NCBI GenBank assembly: GCA_934101425.1
Contig: CAKOQQ010000002.1
Location: 1 to 64,000 of the forward strand
From: an uncultured Bacilli bacterium
GTDB taxonomy: Bacteria > Bacillota_I > Bacilli_A > RF39 > UBA660
Direction: 5' to 3'
Length of the DNA: 64,000 nt
Both the position numbers and the translations under genes were made by a program. A model generated the notes under the pieces. It saw only the letters and a list, made by a program, of their open reading frames with translations. It was not told where the DNA came from and did not search any database. Numbering within the stretch: position 1 is the stretch's first letter; each line of letters begins with the position of its first letter. Of this stretch, positions 17,786 to 26,652 are shown one piece after another.

Positions 17786-19963
17786 TGTTATTTTATCATT
17801 TAAAGTTACTACAAGTTTATCTTCTTTTAATACAGCAGTTCCTTCTTTAATAGACTGATTAACAACAAAACCAGTTCCCTCTATTTCATAACTTATATTA
17901 GCTAAATTACAGTAATTTATAACATCTGTTCTAGACCAACCTATCATATTAGGAACTATAACATGTTTATTATTAGTTACTAAGAATACTTTATCATTAC
18001 TGATAACAGTAACTCCTTTATATGGATACTGATTAATTATTCTATCTCCATTACCAATAGTAATAACTTTAATACCATTCTTTTCTAAATTACTTTTAAT
18101 AGATTCAGTACTAGCATTTATATAATTATCTAATGTAATTTTTTTATTTAAAGTAGAACTACTATTAGTTCCATATATATTTAATGTTTTAGAAACATTT
18201 TTAATTACATCTTTTACTGATGCAAATATAGGGCTAGTATAAGTAGATGATGTTTTAGTCGCTGTATAGATTATAATTTCAGGATCATCTTTTGGAAACA
18301 TGCCTGCAAAAGATGATATATAAATAGTACTACTATAAGAATTAGTCTTATTGTTATATACTTGAGCAGTACCCGTTTTACCTATAATATCATATCCATC
18401 AATTCTATAATAAGATCCAGTACCAGTAGGACCATTTACTACACTATACATAAGATCTTTTATCTTACTTACAGTGCTATCGCTTATTACTCTATCACTT
18501 TCACTTATCTTATTTTGATATATAGTTTTATTAGTATTAGTATCAACTATTTTATCAATAATATACGGTTTTAACATCTTACCATTATTTGAAATAACAG
18601 TTAAACCTTGCAATTGTTGTACAACATTAGTAGATATCCCTTGTCCGAAAGCAGCAGAAGCAACTTCAATAGGATAATTAAAATCTATAGTACCCTTCTT
18701 TTCATATTTAGTATCTTTACCTGATACTTCTTTTATAACACCATCATATATACCAGTTGTTTTATCAAAACCATACTTTTCTAGGCAATCTCTTAGTTCA
18801 GCTTTAGTAATAACATCTTGAGTTAAATATGATACACCTACATTACTTGAACGAGCAAATCCTTCATCATAAGTAATAGTTCCCCAACCAATTCTATTCC
18901 AGTCTCTTATTACAAGTTCTTTACCTTTAGAATCGGTTCCCATAGAAAGTGATCCAGACTTAAAGGTATTAGAACCATTATATTTACCTGATTCTATAGC
19001 ACACATATAAGTATATATCTTCATTACACTACCAGGTTCATATATTCTACCAATTAATGGATCTTCATAATTAGTAACATTCTTTTTATTAGGATCAAAA
19101 GATGGTGAGGTAGAAAAACCTAATATAGCTCCTGTTTTAGCATCTAAAATAGCCATAATAGTCCATTCAACACTCATATTCTTCTCTATGTTATCAATAC
19201 CTTTTTCTACAAACCTTTGAATTTGTGAATCAATAGTTAAATAAATATCTTTACCATTAATACTTTCTACTTTTTCTTCTGGTGTATCAGGTATTTTATA
19301 ACCGAATCTATCTCTTTGATATTTATAATATCCATTACTACCTTGTAATATATCATTAAAGTATTTTTCAATACCAAGTTCCCCTACTATTCTAGTAGTT
19401 GCATTATTATTTTCATCTACATCATCATAATTTTTAGCATAACCTAATATATATGATGCAAAATCACTATTACGATAATATCTTTTATAACCTTCTACAA
19501 AATCTATACCCGGTAAATTTAAATTAGTAATTTCTTCTTTAGTAAGTTCTGATATACCTCTTCCACCAGGACCTAATTCTACTTGATATAAATTCTTATT
19601 AAATAATTTTATTAAATCTTCTTCTTTCATATTTAGTATAGGTGCTAAAAGAGACGCCGTAGCTTCTTTATCTTTTACATAATCATTACCACGAGAACTA
19701 CTTAAATATGCTATTACAGTATAAGAAGACATATTAACTGCTAATATATTATCACTACTATCATATATAGTTCCTCTATTAGCATATAAGATTTTAGATA
19801 CAGTATTTCTATTCATAGCAAATTCTTTCATATTAATACCATCAATAGTTTTAGCTGTTGCTAAATAAAAGTATCTAATATAAAACAAAAATAATATTAA
19901 TAAAAAAAGATAAAATAATTTCATAGGTTTTGCACCTTCAAATATCTTTTTATCTTTTTTCAT
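17771..19963 (-). CDS. Class B penicillin-binding protein with PASTA domains (PBP2B/SpoVD type)
   Basis: This 730-residue transpeptidase cross-links septal or spore peptidoglycan. It has one membrane helix (residues ~15-38), a dimerisation/pedestal domain, and a transpeptidase domain with the catalytic SVMK at 312-315, SSN at 372-374 and KTGT at 529-532. Two PASTA domains fill about residues 600-730. Its place after mraZ, rsmH and ftsL is that of ftsI/pbpB or spoVD. The sequence alone does not say whether it acts in division, sporulation or both. It ends in TGA inside a terminator. Confidence 0.9.
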   Translation of the reverse strand: MKKDKKIFEGAKPMKLFYLFLLILFLFYIRYFYLATAKTIDGINMKEFAMNRNTVSKILYANRGTIYDSSDNILAVNMSSYTVIAYLSSSRGNDYVKDKEATASLLAPILNMKEEDLIKLFNKNLYQVELGPGGRGISELTKEEITNLNLPGIDFVEGYKRYYRNSDFASYILGYAKNYDDVDENNNATTRIVGELGIEKYFNDILQGSNGYYKYQRDRFGYKIPDTPEEKVESINGKDIYLTIDSQIQRFVEKGIDNIEKNMSVEWTIMAILDAKTGAILGFSTSPSFDPNKKNVTNYEDPLIGRIYEPGSVMKIYTYMCAIESGKYNGSNTFKSGSLSMGTDSKGKELVIRDWNRIGWGTITYDEGFARSSNVGVSYLTQDVITKAELRDCLEKYGFDKTTGIYDGVIKEVSGKDTKYEKKGTIDFNYPIEVASAAFGQGISTNVVQQLQGLTVISNNGKMLKPYIIDKIVDTNTNKTIYQNKISESDRVISDSTVSKIKDLMYSVVNGPTGTGSYYRIDGYDIIGKTGTAQVYNNKTNSYSSTIYISSFAGMFPKDDPEIIIYTATKTSSTYTSPIFASVKDVIKNVSKTLNIYGTNSSSTLNKKITLDNYINASTESIKSNLEKNGIKVITIGNGDRIINQYPYKGVTVISNDKVFLVTNNKHVIVPNMIGWSRTDVINYCNLANISYEIEGTGFVVNQSIKEGTAVLKEDKLVVTLNDKITKEDS

Positions 19964-19974
19964 TTTTTCACCTT

Positions 19975-20256
19975 CTAATCTTCAACTACTATGATGTTTT
20001 CATATTTATAAGTTAAACCCATTTCTTTTGCAACACTTTCTATTTTATCAAAAGAAGTAAGTTCGTTTACTTTCATAGTTAAACTTTCATTCTTTTTTTC
20101 TTGTTCACTAATATCGTATTTTAACTTTTCAACACTCATATTTAAATTACCAACATTAGCTCGTGCAAAAACTTCTACTAATAACATTATAGCAATACAA
20201 GATAATGATGTAAACCATAATAATTTTTCCCCTGTAGTTATTCTTTTCTTTTTCAT
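19975..20256 (-). CDS. ftsL: FtsL-like septum protein
   Basis: This 93-residue bitopic protein has a short basic cytoplasmic end, one helix (residues ~12-32) and a leucine-rich coiled coil (VEKLKYDISEQEKKNESLTM) followed by the FDKIESVAKEMGL block typical of FtsL/DivIC. FtsL bridges FtsB/DivIC and the division transpeptidase. It lies between rsmH (one base gap) and the PBP gene (11 bases), as in other Bacilli. Confidence 0.85.
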   Translation of the reverse strand: MKKKRITTGEKLLWFTSLSCIAIMLLVEVFARANVGNLNMSVEKLKYDISEQEKKNESLTMKVNELTSFDKIESVAKEMGLTYKYENIIVVED

Positions 20257-20257
20257 T

Positions 20258-21163
20258 TTATCTTACCCTTTCAATTACTCTTAATTTTGCACTTCTAGCT
20301 CTTTTATTATTCAATATTTCATCTTCTGTTGGTTCAAGTGTTTTAACTAATTTATACTTTGGAAGTAATTCTTCTGGTACAATAGGTAATTTTTTTAAAC
20401 TATTATCCATTGTGCTATTTTCTTTAAATATATCTTTTACTATTTTATCTTCTAAAGAATGGAAAGTAATAACACATATTCTTCCACCAACTTTTATTAA
20501 ATCTAATGCATCTGTTAAGCTTTTTTTAAGTACATCTAATTCATCATTTACTTCAATTCTAATTGCTTGAAAAATCTTTCTAGCTGGATGATGCTCTCTT
20601 TTATATTTATCTGGTACTGCACTTTTGATTATTTCAACAAGTTCTAAAGTAGTTTCAATTTCCTTTTTTTCTCTTTCCTCTACTATTTTTTTAGCAATAC
20701 TATTTGAGAATTTTTCTTCACCATATTTATAAAATATATCTCTTAATTCTTCATAACTATATTCATTAACAACTTTATATGCGTCTAATTTGCTATCTTG
20801 ATTCATTCTCATATCAAGTCTAGCATCACTATGAAAGCTAAAGCCTCTATAGTCAGTATCAAGTTGTGGACTTGATACACCCAAATCATATAAAATGCCA
20901 TCTACTTCTTCATTTATATTTTCTTTTAAATTAACAAAGTTACTATTTATAATCTTATAGTTAGTACCAATTTTTTTTAATCTTTCATCGCTATATTTTA
21001 TAGCTTCTTTATCTTGATCGAATGAGTATAAAAATCCATTTGGAATTCTTTTAAGTATTTCACTGCTGTGTCCACCATATCCAAGTGTACAATCAATTAT
21101 TTTGCTATCACTTTTTAAATTTAAATATTTAATACTTTCTTCTAATAAAACACTAATATGCAT
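20258..21163 (-). CDS. rsmH: 16S rRNA (cytosine-1402-N4)-methyltransferase
   Basis: This 301-residue SAM-dependent methyltransferase modifies C1402 in the decoding centre. The SAM motif IDCTLGYGGHS lies at residues ~23-33. LYDLGVSSPQLD, the FHSDARLDMRM block and ITFHSLEDKIVK are all characteristic of the RsmH/MraW family. Its ATG overlaps the mraZ stop as TAATG, so the two are translationally coupled. Confidence 0.95.
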   Translation of the reverse strand: MHISVLLEESIKYLNLKSDSKIIDCTLGYGGHSSEILKRIPNGFLYSFDQDKEAIKYSDERLKKIGTNYKIINSNFVNLKENINEEVDGILYDLGVSSPQLDTDYRGFSFHSDARLDMRMNQDSKLDAYKVVNEYSYEELRDIFYKYGEEKFSNSIAKKIVEEREKKEIETTLELVEIIKSAVPDKYKREHHPARKIFQAIRIEVNDELDVLKKSLTDALDLIKVGGRICVITFHSLEDKIVKDIFKENSTMDNSLKKLPIVPEELLPKYKLVKTLEPTEDEILNNKRARSAKLRVIERVR

Positions 21164-21597
21164 TATATTTCCAAATTAGTAGCAAATAATTTATCAGCAA
21201 TTTCACTCATACATTCTTCATTTTCGCTTATGAAATTATCCCAACGTTCTTTGTCCCATATTTCTAATCGATCATTAACACCAATAATTACGCATTCGCG
21301 TTTTAAAGTGGCATATTTTACTAATACTGGAGGAATATTAATTCTACCTTGTTTATCAAACTCAGCATAAGTGGCACCTGATAAAAATGTTCTCATGAAA
21401 TTACGGGTATCTTTAATATTAGGTAATTCTTCGTATTTAGATATTATTTTTACCCATTTATCTTTAGGATAAATAAATAAGCAATTATCTAAACCTCTAG
21501 TTATGACAAAATCTTCTTTTAATTCGCTTCTTAATTTAGAAGGAATAATTATTCTCCCCTTTTCATCAATATTATGATGATATTCACCTATGAACAT
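21163..21597 (-). CDS. mraZ: Transcriptional regulator MraZ
   Basis: This 144-residue protein carries two SpoVT/AbrB-like halves, each with a DxKGR-type loop (DEKGRIIIPSKLR and DKQGRINIPPVL). MraZ assembles as a ring and represses the division cluster by binding direct repeats at its own promoter. Three AGTGG repeats at exact 10-base spacing lie just upstream. ATG 21597 gives the usual length. A GTG four codons earlier lies inside the ribosome binding site. Confidence 0.93.
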   Translation of the reverse strand: MFIGEYHHNIDEKGRIIIPSKLRSELKEDFVITRGLDNCLFIYPKDKWVKIISKYEELPNIKDTRNFMRTFLSGATYAEFDKQGRINIPPVLVKYATLKRECVIIGVNDRLEIWDKERWDNFISENEECMSEIADKLFATNLEI

Positions 21598-21605
21598 TTT
21601 TATCA

Positions 21606-21630
21606 CCACTTTTCCCCACTTTTTACCACT
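21606..21630 (-). promoter_or_regulatory. MraZ operator: three AGTGG direct repeats
   Basis: Minus-strand AGTGG occurs at 21626-21630, 21616-21620 and 21606-21610, exactly 10 bases apart. The last one merges with the ribosome binding site. This is the known layout of MraZ box repeats in other bacteria and predicts autorepression of the cluster. Confidence 0.75.
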
Positions 21631-21640
21631 CTATGATTAT

Positions 21641-21669
21641 ATTTTATACTTTTTAATGGTTTTTGTAAA
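21641..21669 (-). promoter_or_regulatory. Promoter of the mraZ-rsmH-ftsL-PBP operon
   Basis: TTTACA (21664-21669), a 17-base spacer and TAAAAT (21641-21646) lie just upstream of the MraZ repeats. An alternative -10, TATAAT, lies a few bases further downstream. Confidence 0.6.
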
Positions 21670-21684
21670 GGCTTTTTACTTAAA

Positions 21685-21712
21685 AAATAAAAAAAAGAGG
21701 TTACCCTCTTTA
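21685..21712 (-). terminator. Terminator after the YjcZ-like genes
   Basis: AAAGAGGGTAACCTCTTTTTTT on the minus strand starts at the stop codon of the 40-residue gene. It forms a short stem with a strong T-tract and ends the transcript before the mraZ promoter. Confidence 0.7.
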
Positions 21713-21832
21713 ATACCATAACCAAGAACCAATAATGATTGCAAGTAGAATATATAATACAACTATTACTACATATCCAAATGAAGCATTATTTTCCTTA
21801 GGTGCTTGATTATTACTGCTAGCACAAGCCAT
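21710..21832 (-). CDS. Tiny membrane protein, YjcZ-like (40 aa)
   Basis: The frame encodes MACASSNNQAPKENNASFGY and then one hydrophobic helix ending SWLWY. This resembles the YjcZ/Tiny_TM_bacill family of small sporulation-associated membrane proteins, though it is less typical than its neighbour. CTAAGGAGGTGATTTA is a near-perfect ribosome binding site before the ATG, so translation is likely strong. It lies 18 bases after the next tiny gene and just before a terminator. Confidence 0.7.
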   Translation of the reverse strand: MACASSNNQAPKENNASFGYVVIVVLYILLAIIIGSWLWY

Positions 21833-21850
21833 TAAATCACCTCCTTAGAC

Positions 21851-21934
21851 TTATATGTAAGCCCCAAGTATGATAATTAAAAGAATAAATAATACTAAGA
21901 CAATAGCAGCACTAGATATACCTGAATTACACAT
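21851..21934 (-). CDS. Tiny membrane protein, YjcZ family (27 aa)
   Basis: The 27-residue product starts MCNSGISSAAIVLVLFILL and ends IIILGAYI. The LFILLIIILGA core is the hallmark of the YjcZ (Tiny_TM_bacill) family, whose Bacillus members are made during sporulation and are too short for most gene finders. GGAGGAAAG gives a strong ribosome binding site before the ATG. With spoVS at 34 kb it suggests that sporulation-related genes persist in this lineage. Confidence 0.75.
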   Translation of the reverse strand: MCNSGISSAAIVLVLFILLIIILGAYI

Positions 21935-22010
21935 AAAACTTTCCTCCTTTTTCTCTTTCTAACTTATTTTATGGCAAAAACTAATATATGTGATTACTTT
22001 CATTAAAATA

Positions 22011-22038
22011 TTGTATTTTTTATTTTTTTTGGTATAAT
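22011..22038 (+). promoter_or_regulatory. Promoter of the PrsA-like gene
   Basis: TTGTAT (22011-22016), a 16-base spacer and TATAAT (22033-22038) with a TGG just upstream form an extended -10 promoter. The start codon lies 25 bases downstream. Confidence 0.7.
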
Positions 22039-22062
22039 TATAAGTGTATTTGAAAGGATGAT

Positions 22063-23124
22063 ATGATGGCAAATAAAAAGAAAGTTGAAATTATAGAAAA
22101 AAATGAAACGCATGATATTAGTGATAAAGTAAAAACTTTAATCTTATTAATTGGTTGGATTGGAACAGCTATTGCATTAGTAATAGTATTGTTAGTTAAA
22201 AAAGTTCCAAAACTAGATAATGGTTCTGAAGTAGTAGCTAGTATAGATGGATATAAATTAACAGCTAATGACTTATATGATAATTTAAGAGATGCTAGTG
22301 GATACTATGTATTAACTGATTTAATTGATAATTTTATAGCTAAGAAAGAAATTACCGATACTACTAAAGCATATGAATATGCTGACTCTTATATAGAATC
22401 ATTTAAAATTCAATATGAAAAAGCTGGTAATGACTTTGATGCTTATATTAAATCTACTGGTAAAAAATTAGAAGATATAAGAGAAAGTATTGCTATGACA
22501 TATTTAGTAGATATGGCAGCTAGAAACTATATTAAAAGTGAAATAACTGATAAAGAAATAAATGCATACTATAAAGATAATATTTATGAAGAATTAACAG
22601 TAAGACATATTTTAATTAAAACAAATGTTAGTAAAGATGCTACAGATGAAGAAAAATCTAAAGCAAAAGCAGAAGCTCTTAAAAAAGCAAATGAAATACT
22701 TGCAAAATATAAGAATGGTGAAAAATTCGAAGATTTAGCTAAAACTTATTCAGAAGATACTGGTACTAAAGATGATGGCGGATTATACGCTAACTTTAAT
22801 AAAACAAATACAGATGCTGCATTCTTTAAAGCTGCATATGCACTTAAAGATGGTGAAGTAACTAGTAGCCCAGTTCTAAGTGAATATGGTTACCATATTA
22901 TATTAAAAGTTGGTAATAATGAAAAACCTAAATTAGAAAATGTTAAAGAAGAAATATTAAAAGGAATTCTTGATAATAAAATTAAAAAAGATAGCACATT
23001 AATTGATAAATCATGGGTTAAATTAAGAGAAAAATACAACTTACAAATATTTGATACAAAATTAAATGAAACATATAAAGTAATGGCAGAAAATACAAAA
23101 AATAAAAAAGCAACTAATAATTAG
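22063..23124 (+). CDS. prsA: PrsA-like foldase (parvulin peptidyl-prolyl isomerase), membrane-anchored
   Basis: This 353-residue protein has an N-terminal SurA/PrsA-like domain and a parvulin domain at about residues 178-290 (TVRHILIK ... FEDLAKTYSEDTGTKDDGG ... SEYGYHIILKV). PrsA folds secreted proteins at the outer membrane face. Most PrsA are lipoproteins. This one has an internal signal-anchor helix (residues ~26-45) behind a long charged cytoplasmic end and no lipobox cysteine. Either of two adjacent ATGs (22063 or 22066) could start it, with AAAGG upstream. Confidence 0.85.
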   Translation: MMANKKKVEIIEKNETHDISDKVKTLILLIGWIGTAIALVIVLLVKKVPKLDNGSEVVASIDGYKLTANDLYDNLRDASGYYVLTDLIDNFIAKKEITDTTKAYEYADSYIESFKIQYEKAGNDFDAYIKSTGKKLEDIRESIAMTYLVDMAARNYIKSEITDKEINAYYKDNIYEELTVRHILIKTNVSKDATDEEKSKAKAEALKKANEILAKYKNGEKFEDLAKTYSEDTGTKDDGGLYANFNKTNTDAAFFKAAYALKDGEVTSSPVLSEYGYHIILKVGNNEKPKLENVKEEILKGILDNKIKKDSTLIDKSWVKLREKYNLQIFDTKLNETYKVMAENTKNKKATNN

Positions 23125-23136
23125 TTGCTTTTTTCA
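23104..23136. terminator. Bidirectional terminator between prsA and recX
   Basis: AAAAAAGCAACTAA-TAA-TTAGTTGCTTTTTT spans the prsA stop and the recX end. It has T-tracts on both strands. Confidence 0.85.
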
Positions 23137-23888
23137 TTTATTATCTTATCTATTTCATAAGAACTATAGCCTTTTTGAAATAATTTATTTTTTATTTCAC
23201 ATTTTAGTTTATCATCACTATATTTTAATGATAACTTTTTAAATAATTTATTATATTCTTTTAAAATGGCACTACTATCATCAGTTATATTCTTATCAAA
23301 ATAATAAACTATTTTTTCTTTATCATAACCTAAATTTATTAAATCATATATAATTTTTTGTTTAAGCAAATAATTAGACTTATTACTATTACTTTTTATC
23401 TTTTTAATAACTATTTTTTCTAATTTTTCATCTATAATAGATTCATCTAAATTAGATAAAACATCACTAATAATGTTATCATTTATTCCATAATCTATAA
23501 GATCAGATTGTATTTTACTTACTCCATCTTTACTTAGATAAAGTCTATCATATAGATATGCTTTAGCAAAATTAGTATCATTTATTAAATTAACACTTTT
23601 AAGTCTACTAATTATTTTACCTTTATCTATTACATTATTCTTTTCTAAATAATCATTTATTTCTTTTTCACTTCTAAGTCTTTTTGATATCATTTTTACT
23701 ACTTTATTATATATATCATAATATGTATTATCTTTATATAACTCATTTAATTTATCATTATCCATCTCTTTATTATATAATAAATTATTTTTTAATATAA
23801 CATCATCATAAGTAATGATACTTTGATCATTATCTAATTCTAATTTATATTTTCCACTCTTTAATTTTTTTATTTTTTCTATTTTCAT
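23121..23888 (-). CDS. recX: RecX family regulator of RecA
   Basis: This 255-residue helical protein has the tandem three-helix repeats of RecX. The signature RLRSEKEINDYLEKNNV lies near residues 70-86, with later LINDTNFAKAYLYDRL and KLFQKGYSSYEIDKI. RecX binds RecA filaments and limits strand exchange. The length is that of the longer Firmicutes form. recA is not in this window. It convergently faces prsA and follows rpoZ by 22 bases. Confidence 0.85.
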   Translation of the reverse strand: MKIEKIKKLKSGKYKLELDNDQSIITYDDVILKNNLLYNKEMDNDKLNELYKDNTYYDIYNKVVKMISKRLRSEKEINDYLEKNNVIDKGKIISRLKSVNLINDTNFAKAYLYDRLYLSKDGVSKIQSDLIDYGINDNIISDVLSNLDESIIDEKLEKIVIKKIKSNSNKSNYLLKQKIIYDLINLGYDKEKIVYYFDKNITDDSSAILKEYNKLFKKLSLKYSDDKLKCEIKNKLFQKGYSSYEIDKIINEKSN

Positions 23889-23910
23889 TTTGCCTCCTAG
23901 AAAAAAACAA

Positions 23911-24108
23911 CTAATCTTTAGGTGTAATTAGTTGTTTAGCTATTTCTTCTAGCGCTCTACCTATGTTTTTCTTAGAAACATATTCGCTTTCTTTCATTTG
24001 ATAATGGTTAGTTTCAGACATTTCTTTTGCTCTTTTTGCTACTATATTAACAAGTAAGTATTTAGAACCTACTATAGTTAAAATATTATCAATTGAAGGA
24101 TAAATCAT
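23911..24108 (-). CDS. rpoZ: RNA polymerase omega subunit
   Basis: The 65-residue product has the omega fold: SIDNILTIVGSKYLLVNIVAKRA at the start, then the KNIGRALEEIAKQLI block. Omega helps RNA polymerase assemble. A small size is normal for Bacilli. In Bacillus rpoZ usually follows gmk, which is absent here. Confidence 0.85.
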   Translation of the reverse strand: MIYPSIDNILTIVGSKYLLVNIVAKRAKEMSETNHYQMKESEYVSKKNIGRALEEIAKQLITPKD

Positions 24109-24179
24109 TTTATCACTCTCCTAATATGATAATATAATAATTATTATATTATTTCAAGCAAATAGAAAAAATTTTACAA

Positions 24180-26036
24180 TTATTGACAATCACTAGAATG
24201 TTCTAAAACTAATTTTCTAAGTCCTTTAAGTATTTCTACCATAGCCCAAGTATCCTGAGCACAATAAATTTCTAAAGACTTATACATATAATCAAACATT
24301 TTTTTATCAAAAGTCGGAAATTTAGCATATGCACTAGAAGCTTCCATACCATTAGATACTTCTAAATCTTTATAACTTAAATTAGTAAATATCGGTAAAA
24401 TCTTTTTAATTGAAAAAGAACCACTCATATCTTTATGATAATAATTAAAAATAGAGCTATCAGTAGAATATCCTAAACTTTCATATAATTTTTTATTGCC
24501 TTTTAAAATAAACATAAGATCAAATATCATATCTCTCATTTTTAGTAGTTTATCACTATATTGAGGAAATATTTGTGCAAGCTCTTTTAACCTACTCTTT
24601 TCAAAACTTTCATTGTAAACAAGGATAGTACCTTTACTAGTATCTATAAATTCTATCATTTTTTTAATTAATTCTTCCCTTAAATCATCATGATTATAAG
24701 CTAAAAAACCATAATGATCTAATTCTTTATCACAAACTGAAGGACTTTTTTCTATATGAAGTGAAAATTGAAATACTGATTGTGTATAACATTTTTCCCC
24801 TCTAAATCTAGGTAAAGGAGAGGGAAATGTTTCAAAATCCAAGTGATATATTGGATAAGATATACTATTTATACCATCTCTTATTTTTTCATAGTTAATA
24901 TATGGTTTACCTGTTACAGTAACTTCTTTTTGAATTTTATTTTTTTCTCTATTTAAAAGTTCATCTGGTACATCTTCTATTTTATACATTCCCTCTTTTA
25001 TTAAATCAAATTTGTCATATTTTTTACCATTATTTAAAGTAAATCCATAATGACTATCTAAATAATTTAATATAGAATTTACTTTAGGCAATTTACTAGA
25101 ACATATACCAAAATATTTACAACCATATGTTTTTTTATTTTCACAATAATACCCTATAGGATATTCATCTATTTTTAAATCATATATATAACTTTCTACT
25201 TTTCTTCTATCTAAATCTATAGATTCTTGTAAATCTCTAGTTAAATTTGTTACATCAAAGTAACTAATAATATCACCATTTTTACCAGTTTCATAAATAG
25301 CTTCTCCATTTAAATATTTACCATCAAATATATAAGAACTATTTAATACTGCCAAATAATATCTAATGTTTTTATCCTCTACATTATGACTCTTTAAATC
25401 ATTTTCAATAATATATCTTTGAACTGCAATATCATAAATGTAATGACCTACTGAACTATATTTATCCAACAATTTACTTCTTATTTTATTATAATCTTCT
25501 ATAGACATATCATCTATAGTGTCTTCTTCTAATAAATGATATATATTATCTTTACCTAAATAAAATATAGGAATTAGTTTACCATCTATCTTTTTACCCA
25601 ATTCTAAAAACTTTTTAGATGTTGTAGCTTTTACTTCAATAATATTAAAATGATCATCCACTTCATTATATATGTCTACATAACACAAATACTTAATACC
25701 ATTTACAGAAAAATCAAAACTCTCTTGATTTTTCGTATCCCAAGCATAAGTAAACTTACCTTTAAAATATTTATGTGCAAGAGATCCTGCAAGTAACTCT
25801 ATTCTATTATAATATGGAAGCATAACTTCCATATTATCACTTATCTTATCTATAACATCCACGCCATCCGAATCAAACATACCATCCATAAGTTCTCTAA
25901 TTACTTCTTCTTTTTCAGAAGCTCTATATTCTTCAACAGTTACATTTGCTTCTAATTTTTCTTTTTTTATATCATCTAAAGCTACATACCTAGGACATCT
26001 TACATAATTTATAAATTTAGTTTTTGTTACAGCCAC
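24180..26036 (-). CDS. DUF2779 protein: RecB/Cas4-like nuclease fused to an RNase H-fold exonuclease
   Basis: This 618-residue protein begins with a Cas4/RecB-type PD-(D/E)XK region: a cysteine at residue 14 (YVRCPRY), IIEVKATTS as the E-x-K motif, and CENKKTYGCKYFGIC near residue 300, which would complete an Fe-S cluster. A DUF2779 domain follows with HLDFETF (DxE, exonuclease motif I) and late YCAQDTWAM. The family is predicted to process DNA, but no function is proven. It starts with GTG inside the end of the NERD-like gene. No CRISPR array or cas genes are near, so a Cas role is unlikely. Confidence 0.8.
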   Translation of the reverse strand: MAVTKTKFINYVRCPRYVALDDIKKEKLEANVTVEEYRASEKEEVIRELMDGMFDSDGVDVIDKISDNMEVMLPYYNRIELLAGSLAHKYFKGKFTYAWDTKNQESFDFSVNGIKYLCYVDIYNEVDDHFNIIEVKATTSKKFLELGKKIDGKLIPIFYLGKDNIYHLLEEDTIDDMSIEDYNKIRSKLLDKYSSVGHYIYDIAVQRYIIENDLKSHNVEDKNIRYYLAVLNSSYIFDGKYLNGEAIYETGKNGDIISYFDVTNLTRDLQESIDLDRRKVESYIYDLKIDEYPIGYYCENKKTYGCKYFGICSSKLPKVNSILNYLDSHYGFTLNNGKKYDKFDLIKEGMYKIEDVPDELLNREKNKIQKEVTVTGKPYINYEKIRDGINSISYPIYHLDFETFPSPLPRFRGEKCYTQSVFQFSLHIEKSPSVCDKELDHYGFLAYNHDDLREELIKKMIEFIDTSKGTILVYNESFEKSRLKELAQIFPQYSDKLLKMRDMIFDLMFILKGNKKLYESLGYSTDSSIFNYYHKDMSGSFSIKKILPIFTNLSYKDLEVSNGMEASSAYAKFPTFDKKMFDYMYKSLEIYCAQDTWAMVEILKGLRKLVLEHSSDCQ

Positions 26037-26652
26037 TATCTATCAACTCATACATTCTATCAATATCTTCATTAGAATAAGTATTATCTTTTATTTTTTC
26101 TATTTCATAATAAATTTCACTAATATATTTAACATTAAATCCTGTAGCAAAATTATCATTAGAAACTTTACCTTTACCAACAATTAAGTATTTCTTTATT
26201 TCATTAGTATTAGTAACTTTTTTAATATGTTCTACCTCTTCATTTATTTTATCTAAAAAGTTTACTATAGTTCCTTCTTTGCCACCTTTTTCTTTATAAT
26301 ATAACTTATTATTATCTAATAATTTTATTTCACCATCTATACTTAATACATTTATAGTCATAATACCAAAACTAGAAATAAATATTAAATCTATATATTT
26401 ATCATCAGTAATTATCTTATGATACTTTTGTGTATTATTTATAATAGAATATAATTGTTCCTTTTTGCTAGTATATTTAATTGCTTTCTTATTCTTTTTA
26501 TAATCAATAATAGATTTAATAAACGCAATTAGTAACATAATAACAACTGGTACCCACAAGTATAATTGTACAATTGCACCCATCATTGATTGAAGAACAA
26601 TTAAAATTGCTCCTAATGTACAAAGAATAAATAAGACAATACTAATTATCAT
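26017..26652 (-). CDS. Two-helix membrane protein with a degenerate NERD-like domain
   Basis: This 211-residue protein has two N-terminal membrane helices (residues ~2-48) and a cytosolic domain. The stretch YIDLIFISSFGIMTINVLSI then DGEI follows the NERD pattern, but the catalytic IEVK is replaced by INVL, so nuclease activity is doubtful. It overlaps both neighbours, four bases with the phosphorylase (ATGA) and 20 bases with the DUF2779 nuclease, which implies co-translation. Function unknown. Confidence 0.55.
   Translation of the reverse strand: MIISIVLFILCTLGAILIVLQSMMGAIVQLYLWVPVVIMLLIAFIKSIIDYKKNKKAIKYTSKKEQLYSIINNTQKYHKIITDDKYIDLIFISSFGIMTINVLSIDGEIKLLDNNKLYYKEKGGKEGTIVNFLDKINEEVEHIKKVTNTNEIKKYLIVGKGKVSNDNFATGFNVKYISEIYYEIEKIKDNTYSNEDIDRMYELIDSGCNKN

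Noticed and set aside
24180..26036. Cas4-like nuclease considered as part of a CRISPR-Cas locus
   Set aside because: No direct-repeat array and no other cas genes are present. The DUF2779 exonuclease half places it in a separate family.
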